DNA of 37,223 bases, taken from assembly GCF_025753815.1 (NCBI RefSeq), contig NZ_JAOWRF010000370.1, forward strand, positions 1-37,223. The letters run 5' to 3'. Under the pieces are notes generated by a model. The model was given only the letters and a program-made list of their open reading frames with translations. It ran no database searches and was not told the origin of the DNA. Below are positions 23,584-30,193 of this stretch, one piece after another. The first letter of the stretch is position 1. Each line of letters begins with the position of its first letter. The DNA is from Plectonema radiosum NIES-515. GTDB lineage: Bacteria; Cyanobacteriota; Cyanobacteriia; Cyanobacteriales; Nostocaceae. Both the position numbers and the translations under genes were made by a program.

Positions 23584-25563
23584 ATGAATCTTGGCGATTA
23601 CAAGTTAGTTCCATCCAACTCTAAATTGGCATCAATTCCTCAAGAGTTGCAATTGGCTCACTTACTGATAAATCAGGTTGCTTCTTCTGCTTTTTGTCTA
23701 CAAGAGAACTCCGAGTTTCTCTATGTCAACGATGCGATCTGTCGCATTACTGAGTATTCCCGTGAGGAATTACTAGGGATGAGGTTGCAGGATGTCGATG
23801 TAGATTTTTCACCAGAAGTTTGGTTGGAACAATGGTTATTGCTAAAATCACAAGGTTCGCTCTCTTTGAAATCGCGTTACCGCACAAAGAAAGGGCAGAT
23901 GTTTTTGATGGGGATTAACCTCACCTATATAGAACATCAAGGAAAGGGCATTGCTTGTGTAATGGGTAGCGATCGCAGTCAGGAGATAGTAGAATTTTCG
24001 ATGCAGCGGTATGCAGATAAATCCAAGGATGCCAATCAAGAATTGCATCAGAAAGTATCTGCGGAATATCAGCAAAAAGAAGAAGAACTTAAAACATCTG
24101 TTAATTTACTACGTTCGACTCTCGAATCTACTGCTAATGGCATACTTGCGGTAAATTTTGATGGGGAGATTCTTTGCTACAATCAAAAATTCACCGATAT
24201 GTGGCAACTCCCCAAATCGATAACCATATCTAGAAAATGTAAACGAGCTAAAGCTTTTTTTGAAAGCCAAGTTAAAGATCCACAGCTTTTCTCTGATTGC
24301 GTCTGGGAAATGGAGATTCAATGCAATAACGAAAGATACGATTTACTAGAATTGAAAGATGGGAGAACCTTTGCACACTACTCGGAACCGCAGCGACTTG
24401 ATGAGAAAATTATCGGCAGAGTGTGGAGTATTTGGGACGTTACAGAATTCAAACGCACTGAAGCAGCACTCAAGCTGAACGAATCGAGATTTCGCATTTT
24501 GGCAGAAACCACCGATGCAAGTGTTTTCCTGATTCAAAACTCAAAGATTTGCTATGTAAATCAGGTGGCAGAGACACTCACCGGCTACACTAAAGAAGAG
24601 CTGCTGAATAACTTTAATCTTAATCGATTAATCAAAAGCAAAAAGTTGAGGCAAGTCAACAAGCTAGATGATGCAAGTGCGTGTGAATACCAAGAAATGC
24701 AGATTGTCACCAAAAATGGCTTACAGCGTTGGTTAGCTTGTACTGTGGAAATGATGGATGGATTACTTGATTTTTCCGGTAAGGCAGTCGAATTCGTCAC
24801 AGCAATTGATATCACCGATTACAAAAGCGCAGAATCAGAAGTTAGGCAAGCTTTAGAACAAGCAAAAAAACTCAGCGAACTCAGAGAACGCTTTGTATCC
24901 ATGCTGTGTCATCAATTCCGCACACCGCTGAATATTGTCTCGTTTTCTTCTGATTTACTCAAACGTCATCTTACCCAATGGAATGAAGAGAAAATCCGCT
25001 CTTATCTTGATTTAATTCAAGCAGCTGTCCATGAAATTAGCCAACTGTTAGATGAGGTTTTGTTGTTTGGCAAAGCAGAAGCTGCTAAATTAGAATGTAA
25101 CCCCAGACCAGTTGACTTACAACAGTTTTGTCGCGATATTATAGCACAGATGCACTTAGCAAGTGATAAGCAAACATCAATTGATTTTATCAGCCCTGGT
25201 GGCTGTTCAACTGCTTATTTAGATCCTAAACTGTTGCATCATATTTTAACTAATCTACTTTCAAATGCGATTAAGTATTCCCCTGATGGGAGTACGGTTA
25301 TTTTTGAACTTTGCTGTCAAGATGAAGAGGTAATTTTTCAAGTTCAAGATGCAGGTATTGGTATCCCCGTAGTCGATAGACAACAAATATTTGAAGCATT
25401 TTATCGCGGTAGCAATGTCGATAGTATCTCTGGTACTGGTTTGGGGTTATCGATTGTCAAAACTCTTGTAGAGATACATGGAGGTCGAATTGCTGTTGAA
25501 AGTGATGTAGGTGCAGGCACTAAATTTACTGTCGTGTTGCCCAATACAATTGCTGAATATTGA
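23584..25563 (+). CDS. PAS-domain sensor histidine kinase adjacent to scyA
   Basis: A soluble 659-residue sensor kinase. From the N-terminus: PAS domain (about 30-140, NSEFLYVNDAICRITEYSRE), a coiled coil (about 140-175), a second PAS-like domain (about 178-290, NGILAVNFDGEILCYNQKF), a third PAS (about 300-415, NSKICYVNQVAETLTGYTKE), a HisKA domain with phospho-acceptor His443 in SMLCHQFRTPLN, and an ATPase domain with LLSNAIKYSPDG, DAGIGIP and GTGLGLSIV. No membrane segment is visible, so it senses a cytoplasmic signal or partner. The ATG at 23584 is used; a TTG at 23563 is possible. The response regulator follows by about 90 bp. A kinase/regulator pair at this place has been reported necessary for scytonemin induction in Nostoc punctiforme. 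Confidence 0.9.
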   Translation: MNLGDYKLVPSNSKLASIPQELQLAHLLINQVASSAFCLQENSEFLYVNDAICRITEYSREELLGMRLQDVDVDFSPEVWLEQWLLLKSQGSLSLKSRYRTKKGQMFLMGINLTYIEHQGKGIACVMGSDRSQEIVEFSMQRYADKSKDANQELHQKVSAEYQQKEEELKTSVNLLRSTLESTANGILAVNFDGEILCYNQKFTDMWQLPKSITISRKCKRAKAFFESQVKDPQLFSDCVWEMEIQCNNERYDLLELKDGRTFAHYSEPQRLDEKIIGRVWSIWDVTEFKRTEAALKLNESRFRILAETTDASVFLIQNSKICYVNQVAETLTGYTKEELLNNFNLNRLIKSKKLRQVNKLDDASACEYQEMQIVTKNGLQRWLACTVEMMDGLLDFSGKAVEFVTAIDITDYKSAESEVRQALEQAKKLSELRERFVSMLCHQFRTPLNIVSFSSDLLKRHLTQWNEEKIRSYLDLIQAAVHEISQLLDEVLLFGKAEAAKLECNPRPVDLQQFCRDIIAQMHLASDKQTSIDFISPGGCSTAYLDPKLLHHILTNLLSNAIKYSPDGSTVIFELCCQDEEVIFQVQDAGIGIPVVDRQQIFEAFYRGSNVDSISGTGLGLSIVKTLVEIHGGRIAVESDVGAGTKFTVVLPNTIAEY

Positions 25564-25656
25564 GTTTTTATTCCAAACTCAAGATTCAGTAAAAATTAAG
25601 TGCTCGGCATCAAGAGAGAGTGTTTATTTTCTACTAAAAATTGTGGTAATTTAATT

Positions 25657-26487
25657 ATGATGCAAGAAATGTCAAAAAAAATTCTCGTCATAGAAGACAA
25701 TGCAGCCACGCTTAACATATTCTTAGATGGTCTGCAAGCTGAGGGTTTTGATACTATAGGTGCCCAAAACGGTGTTACTGGCATCGAACAAGCACAAGAG
25801 CATTCACCCGATTTGATAATTTGTGATATTATGATGCCGGATATGGATGGTTATGCGGTTCTTGCTGCGCTGCGTCAAGAGCCGATAACAGCGATTATTC
25901 CCTTCATTTTTCTCACTGGCAGCAACACCCCAGAAGATGTCCGCAAAGGGATGGAATTGGGCGCAGATGATTATCTTATCAAACCGTGTACAGTAGAGCA
26001 ATTGCTCAGAGCGATCGCTACCCGATTAGAAAAGCAAACTCAGATTCGCTACTGGTGTGCGATCAATTCTCATAAAATGTCAGCATCATTACCGACACCA
26101 AAGACTTCAATGGAAGAACCTCTTGAGTTCAACTTTCCATCGGTTCCTCAACTCAAAGAAGTTTTTGATTATATCGAAGCTCATTATCAAGAAGGAATTA
26201 CTTTATGTGATGTAGCTCAAGCAGTTGGTTATTCCTCCGCTTACTTAACTAATAGAGTTGCAAAGAAGACGGGAGACACCGTAAACACTTGGATTGTTAA
26301 GCGCAGAATGGCAGCAGCACGTTATTTACTTCAGAATACTGACCACAGTGTCGAGCAAATTGCTACAAGTCTCGGCTATCAGAATGCATGTCATTTTTCC
26401 CGTCAGTTCCGTCAACACAACGAGATACCTCCCCAAAGCTGGCGGAAAAAGCATCAATTTATACTACAAAATGTTGGTTCAGTTTAA
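25657..26487 (+). CDS. Response regulator with AraC-type DNA-binding domain
   Basis: A 276-residue regulator. The receiver domain (about 7-125) has the acidic pair Glu13-Asp14, phospho-acceptor Asp57 in ICDIMMPDMDG, Thr87 and Lys109 in DDYLIKPC. The C-terminal AraC/XylS helix-turn-helix pair (about 170-276) reads GITLCDVAQAVGYSSAYLTN and VEQIATSLGYQNACHFSRQF. It is the likely transcription factor for the scy genes (inference from position). The start is one of the tandem ATGs at 25657/25660; an upstream GTG at 25600 is unlikely. Its stop overlaps by 4 bases the stop of the convergent DUF3082 gene. Confidence 0.92.
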   Translation: MMQEMSKKILVIEDNAATLNIFLDGLQAEGFDTIGAQNGVTGIEQAQEHSPDLIICDIMMPDMDGYAVLAALRQEPITAIIPFIFLTGSNTPEDVRKGMELGADDYLIKPCTVEQLLRAIATRLEKQTQIRYWCAINSHKMSASLPTPKTSMEEPLEFNFPSVPQLKEVFDYIEAHYQEGITLCDVAQAVGYSSAYLTNRVAKKTGDTVNTWIVKRRMAAARYLLQNTDHSVEQIATSLGYQNACHFSRQFRQHNEIPPQSWRKKHQFILQNVGSV

Positions 26488-26798
26488 CTTTTTTGTCTCA
26501 ACTGCTGTAGCAGTAATTGTACTCCTAAAGCGAACAAACCAAGAGCCACGATCGCAAATATCCCTGTTCCTAAGGTGACTACACCTAGAACTAGGGTACG
26601 CACTGCGGAGGCAATTCTGATAGTTAATTGGTTTTGTGAATGGATTGGGTTATTGGCGAAACTGCTAGCGATCGCATTTAATAGGGAGTAAACTGCGATC
26701 GCTAGTCCTCCAGAAATCATTGACCCAGTAAAACAGCGTAATGGAGTCGCTGAATTTTTTTCTGTCTCTGGTTGTTGAATTAAATTTGGGTCACTCAT
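26484..26798 (-). CDS. DUF3082 small membrane protein
   Basis: A 104-residue protein conserved in cyanobacteria as DUF3082, function unknown. It starts MSDPNLIQQPETEKNSATPL and has two hydrophobic segments (MISGGLAIAVYSLLNAIASS and VLGVVTLGTGIFAIVALGLF). The open frame extends to 26873, but those residues (SPLSPLSPL...) are a translation of GGGGGACAA tandem repeats, so the ATG at 26798 is preferred. It is the last gene of a minus-strand run rsmA, ispE, DUF4058, DUF3082, unrelated to the scy genes. Confidence 0.8.
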   Translation of the reverse strand: MSDPNLIQQPETEKNSATPLRCFTGSMISGGLAIAVYSLLNAIASSFANNPIHSQNQLTIRIASAVRTLVLGVVTLGTGIFAIVALGLFALGVQLLLQQLRQKS

Positions 26799-26824
26799 AC
26801 TATTTTGGATTGTGAATTCTGAAT

Positions 26825-26944
26825 TGGAAAGGGATAAGGGGGACAAGGGGGACAAGGGGGATAACGGGGACAAGGGGGACGACTTGGAAAAATTTCTTCC
26901 TTGTCTCCCCCCTCTCCCTTGTCTTTCTTCTCTTCCCCCTCTCC
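26825..26944. repeat. G-rich then C-rich tandem repeats
   Basis: GGGGGACAA-type 9-bp units (about 26837-26881) are followed by CCCCCTCTCCCTTGTCT-type units (about 26905-26944). The two blocks are partly complementary, so the strand could form a long hairpin between the DUF4058 and DUF3082 genes. Confidence 0.7.
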
Positions 26945-27724
26945 CTAATTCCCTAATCCGCGTATAATTGTATCAGCCCATGCTTTATCTTCTGCCTTTA
27001 GTGGTGGTATTGGCTCTCGATTATAATCAATAGTTAAATAATATCTGGCACGGGCATATATTCGATTCAATAAAGGTTGCAAATCTAAAATCACTTTTCT
27101 CTCTTCTGACTGCAAAGGTAACACGAAAGTAGGAATCTTTTCGCGAACGCTAAAGCCGTATAATTTAGCTTGAGGGCGAATTTCACTTTGACTAACAACT
27201 ATGCGATAATCTGTTGCTGGCACTTCTCCTAATAAAGACATTTGCCGACCATTTCTGAGTAAATCAATTTCTACTAAATGCGTCAAACTAGCTAAAACTT
27301 GTTTTCGCTTTCGTTCATAAGCTTTTCTTCCTTCACCTGCTCGTTTGTTTTTAGGAGAGAGAATTTCAATTGTTGTGACAACAAATCCCGTGTCTATCTC
27401 TCGAATTTCTAAGTAACTTTCTGTGACATTTTCTGGCATGGGTATTGTCACCGTTACCCCATCTGTGGTAGATACTTGTGTAGCTGTTGATGAATGCTCT
27501 TTCTGATTTGATTGTTGAGAAAAAATAGTCACATCAGGGATACCTACCAAAATGGAATCCTCTTCATCACTTAAATAAGTACGTTGCTCAATTGCAACTC
27601 GATATTGAGGAGGTATGTTTGGCTCAATTTCGTCGGCTATGACTGCGATTAAGCGATGATGTACTTCTGACCAAAATATGGGATTTTCCAGATAAGGATT
27701 CATCCCTGGAAATGGAGAATTCAT
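26945..27724 (-). CDS. DUF4058 family protein
   Basis: A 259-residue protein of the DUF4058 family, common and multi-copy in filamentous cyanobacteria, function unknown. The family signature opens it: MNSPFPGMNPYLENPIFWSE, followed by VHHRLIAVIADEI, YLEIREI, TTIEILSPKNKRAGEGRKAY and LLRNGRQMSL. The core with conserved Glu and Lys residues (EILSPKNK) resembles PD-(D/E)XK-type folds by pattern, but that is a weak inference. It is complete, and 14 bp separate it from ispE upstream, so the two are probably co-transcribed. Confidence 0.85.
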   Translation of the reverse strand: MNSPFPGMNPYLENPIFWSEVHHRLIAVIADEIEPNIPPQYRVAIEQRTYLSDEEDSILVGIPDVTIFSQQSNQKEHSSTATQVSTTDGVTVTIPMPENVTESYLEIREIDTGFVVTTIEILSPKNKRAGEGRKAYERKRKQVLASLTHLVEIDLLRNGRQMSLLGEVPATDYRIVVSQSEIRPQAKLYGFSVREKIPTFVLPLQSEERKVILDLQPLLNRIYARARYYLTIDYNREPIPPLKAEDKAWADTIIRGLGN

Positions 27725-27738
27725 AGGACTAGGTTCTA

Positions 27739-28683
27739 TTAAAATGCTATCTGAATTCCATGTGCGATCGCTTGAGTTACAAACAATTCTAAATCGTCGT
27801 TCTTCGTCGCACTCCTCACTTGCAGCTTAACTTCTTCTGCATGTTCTTGAGATTCACACAGAGCAAACACACTTGGTCCAGAACCAGACATCATTGTCCC
27901 CAAAACTCCTGCACTAGCAAAAGTTTCTCGCAGCTGCAATACTTGTGGATAAGCTGGTAATACTACCTTCTCTAAATCATTATGCAGCTTTTTGGCAATT
28001 TCTTTGGCATCTTGATGCAAAATAGCTTTGACCATTTCTCCTGAATGTACTGCTGACGCACGAACCGCTAAATTATCGCTATCTCTAACGTAAGAATCAC
28101 CAAACTCCTCTCGATAGCTTTTATAAGCCCAAGGAGTAGAAACTTCTAAGCTTTTATATTTACCCAATACTATATATATATTATTTAAACTTGCCAAGGG
28201 AGAAAGTTGTTCACCTCTACCTGTAGCGATCGCTGTTCCACCGGCAACGCAGAATGGTACATCTGAACCTAAAGTAGCTCCCAGTTCTTCTAATTCTGAC
28301 TGAGTTAGTCCCAGCTTCCACAATAAATTAATCCCTACCAAAACCGCTGCTGCATTCGTCGAACCCCCAGCTAACCCCGCAGCTACAGGAATGCGTTTGG
28401 TGATAGTGATTTCTACACCTCCGTATTTAGCAAAGGTGTTAGGAAATTGCGTTGTCATTAATTCGGCTGCCCGGTATGCCAGATTACTTTGGTCTGTCGG
28501 TACTTGGGGATGGTTGCAGTGGACACGAATCGTGTCAGTGCTGATAGAACCCAACTCGATTTCATCTGCCAAATCGATACTTTGAAGTATCATAGCTAAC
28601 TCGTGGTAATTGTCAGCGCGATCGCCGATGATTTCCAGATATAAGTTAATTTTAGCAGGAGCAATTAAAGTGTAAGAGTGCAT
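27739..28683 (-). CDS. ispE: 4-diphosphocytidyl-2-C-methyl-D-erythritol kinase
   Basis: IspE phosphorylates the 2-hydroxyl of CDP-methylerythritol in the MEP isoprenoid pathway, in the cytoplasm. The 314-residue protein opens with YTLIAPAKINLYLEIIGDRA, has the GHMP ATP-binding loop PVAAGLAGGSTNAAAVL, and a C-terminal GTMMSGSGPSVFALCE. Length and motifs are normal. It is followed closely by the DUF4058 gene and preceded by about 225 bp of heptameric repeats downstream of rsmA, which is the usual cyanobacterial neighbour. Confidence 0.95.
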   Translation of the reverse strand: MHSYTLIAPAKINLYLEIIGDRADNYHELAMILQSIDLADEIELGSISTDTIRVHCNHPQVPTDQSNLAYRAAELMTTQFPNTFAKYGGVEITITKRIPVAAGLAGGSTNAAAVLVGINLLWKLGLTQSELEELGATLGSDVPFCVAGGTAIATGRGEQLSPLASLNNIYIVLGKYKSLEVSTPWAYKSYREEFGDSYVRDSDNLAVRASAVHSGEMVKAILHQDAKEIAKKLHNDLEKVVLPAYPQVLQLRETFASAGVLGTMMSGSGPSVFALCESQEHAEEVKLQVRSATKNDDLELFVTQAIAHGIQIAF

Positions 28684-28689
28684 ATTGAA

Positions 28690-28835
28690 AGTTAGGAGTT
28701 TGGGGTTTGGGGTTAGGGGTTAGGAGTTAGGAGTTTGGGGTTAGGAGTTAGGAGTTAAAAGTTGGGAGTTAGGAGTTTGGAGTTTGGAGTTTGGGGTTTG
28801 GAGTTTGGGGTTTGGAGTTTGGAGTTTGGAGTTGA
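28690..28835. repeat. Long heptameric repeat tract upstream of ispE
   Basis: About 20 units of TTAGGAG / TTGGAGT / TTGGGGT 7-bp repeats, from GTTAGGAG near 28690 to TTTGGAGTTGA near 28834. It lies in the rsmA-ispE spacer next to the repeat that enters rsmA. Confidence 0.85.
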
Positions 28836-28909
28836 TTTGACGCGATCGGTCGGGTCTTTAGAACAGGAGTGGAGTGGGGAGTTTATCTTCATTTTTAATT
28901 CCTCACTCC

Positions 28910-29818
28910 TCACTCCTCACTCTTAACTTTTAACTCCTCACTCTTAACTTTTAACTCCTGACTCTCGACTTTTAACTCCTGACTCTCAAGTTTTAACTCC
29001 TGACTCTCAACTTTTAGTTGATTTGCCAGTGCTACCCATTGAGAGACGCTAAGGTCTTCAGCACGAGCTTGAGGATTTATCTTCAATTGTTCCAGTAATT
29101 GTGTCAGGCTGGTGCGTTCTACAATCGACTGCAAATTATTTCTTAACATTTTGCGCTTTTCCCCAAATCCTAACTTTACCAAAGTTTCCAATCGTCGCGG
29201 GTCATTTGCTGGTGGTTCTATTTGGTAGGGAACTAACCGTACCACTGCTGAATCGACTTTCGGGGGTGGGGAAAATGCAGAGAAGGGGACTGGACAAATT
29301 AACTTACACTCAGCTAAATATTGTACCCGCACGCTTAATGCTCCAAAGGCTTTTGAGCCTGGTTTAGCATATAATCTTTCTCCTACTTCTTTTTGGACTA
29401 ATAGTACTATTGAATCAAATGGTTGAGAATTTGGTTTGGCAATGGTACCAAGTAGCTTTTCTATAATTGGTCCGGTGATGTTGTAGGGAATATTAGCTAC
29501 AACTTTATTTGGGTTTTGAAAAGCTGCAAAAGCTGCAAGATTTGATGGTAAATCTAAAGTGAGAAAATCTCCTTGCAGAAGTAAGAAATTCTCACTTTGA
29601 CCCAGTTGCTTGACTAATAATTTGCATAAGTCGCGGTCAATTTCCACTGCGACTAAAGATTTGACGTTTGGTAATAAACGACGAGTGAGAATGCCAGTAC
29701 CTGGTCCAATTTCCAGAATGCGATCGCTCCCTTGACATTCAGCTGCTTCTACTATTGACTGAAGTGCTTTTTCGCTTTTGAGCCAATGCTGGGCAAAGTT
29801 CTTCCGGGGTCGTATCAT
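28910..29818 (-). CDS. rsmA: 16S rRNA dimethyladenosine transferase with repeat-encoded tail
   Basis: RsmA (KsgA) dimethylates two adjacent adenosines near the 3' end of 16S rRNA during 30S assembly. The 302-residue protein has the N-terminal RPRKNFAQHWL, SAM-binding LEIGPGTGILTR (from 36) and catalytic NIPYNITGPI (about 109), then the C-terminal domain ending QWVALANQ. Beyond it are 35 extra residues, five copies of a seven-residue unit (LKVESQE, LKLESQE, LKVESQE, LKVKSEE, LKVKSEE) coded by a 21-bp tandem repeat. The tail has heptad character and could form a short coiled coil or be tolerated ballast. The ATG at 29818 matches the family start. Confidence 0.95.
   Translation of the reverse strand: MIRPRKNFAQHWLKSEKALQSIVEAAECQGSDRILEIGPGTGILTRRLLPNVKSLVAVEIDRDLCKLLVKQLGQSENFLLLQGDFLTLDLPSNLAAFAAFQNPNKVVANIPYNITGPIIEKLLGTIAKPNSQPFDSIVLLVQKEVGERLYAKPGSKAFGALSVRVQYLAECKLICPVPFSAFSPPPKVDSAVVRLVPYQIEPPANDPRRLETLVKLGFGEKRKMLRNNLQSIVERTSLTQLLEQLKINPQARAEDLSVSQWVALANQLKVESQELKLESQELKVESQELKVKSEELKVKSEE
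28913..29017. repeat. 21-bp tandem repeat inside the rsmA 3' end
   Basis: Five copies of a 21-bp unit (minus strand, CTAAAAGTTGAGAGTCAGGA plus G, with variants). It is the same class as the GAGTTAG spacer repeats, but 21 is three 7-bp units and so keeps the reading frame. Confidence 0.9.
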
Positions 29819-30026
29819 CTATATTGCCTCCTAAATTATATGTTTTAGCCTTGCCTTACTTTTTCATGTTAGATATATTGACTTATGTCATGCAATCTGA
29901 TGTGAAAGATAAAATTATCAGACTTGGTGTCAAAATAAAAGCGATCGCTTAATTATCCACTCTTCCATGCACCTTTGAACTCAAAGCCTCAAACTATAGA
30001 CGAGTCCTCTAAAATTCTTTATTACC

Positions 30027-30185
30027 ATGACAGTCATTATTGTAAACTTCAACTTCATCATTACATTCACAGACGACCAGTTTTATCAACTATGTCGGAA
30101 AAACCCGGATGTTAAATTTGAACGCAATACCAATTTTAGAGACGTTCCACGCTCTACGTCTCTAGCACAGTTAGGGCAATTTTGA
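30027..30185 (+). pseudogene. Truncated Uma2-family protein
   Basis: A 52-codon frame reads MTVIIVNFNFIITFTDDQFY, then QLCRKNPDVKFERNTNF, the characteristic N-terminus of Uma2 (DUF820) nuclease-like proteins, normally about 190 residues. After Phe37 the frame enters a GTAGAGACG-family palindrome (30137-30164), coding RDVPRSTSLAQLGQF and a TGA at 30183. The rest of the Uma2 domain, including its catalytic residues, is absent, and the kinase gene ends next door at 30194. The gene is therefore a remnant with the palindrome at the break point. Confidence 0.7.
30137..30164. repeat. GTAGAGACG-family palindrome at the Uma2 break
   Basis: TAGAGACGTTCCACGCTCTACGTCTCTA: outer arms TAGAGACG/CGTCTCTA pair, the centre is diverged. 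Confidence 0.65.
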
Positions 30186-30193
30186 ATTCTGTC

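Noticed and set aside
26799-26873. N-terminal extension of the DUF3082 protein
   Set aside because: SPLSPLSPL is the translation of a G-rich tandem repeat; the family start is the ATG at 26798.
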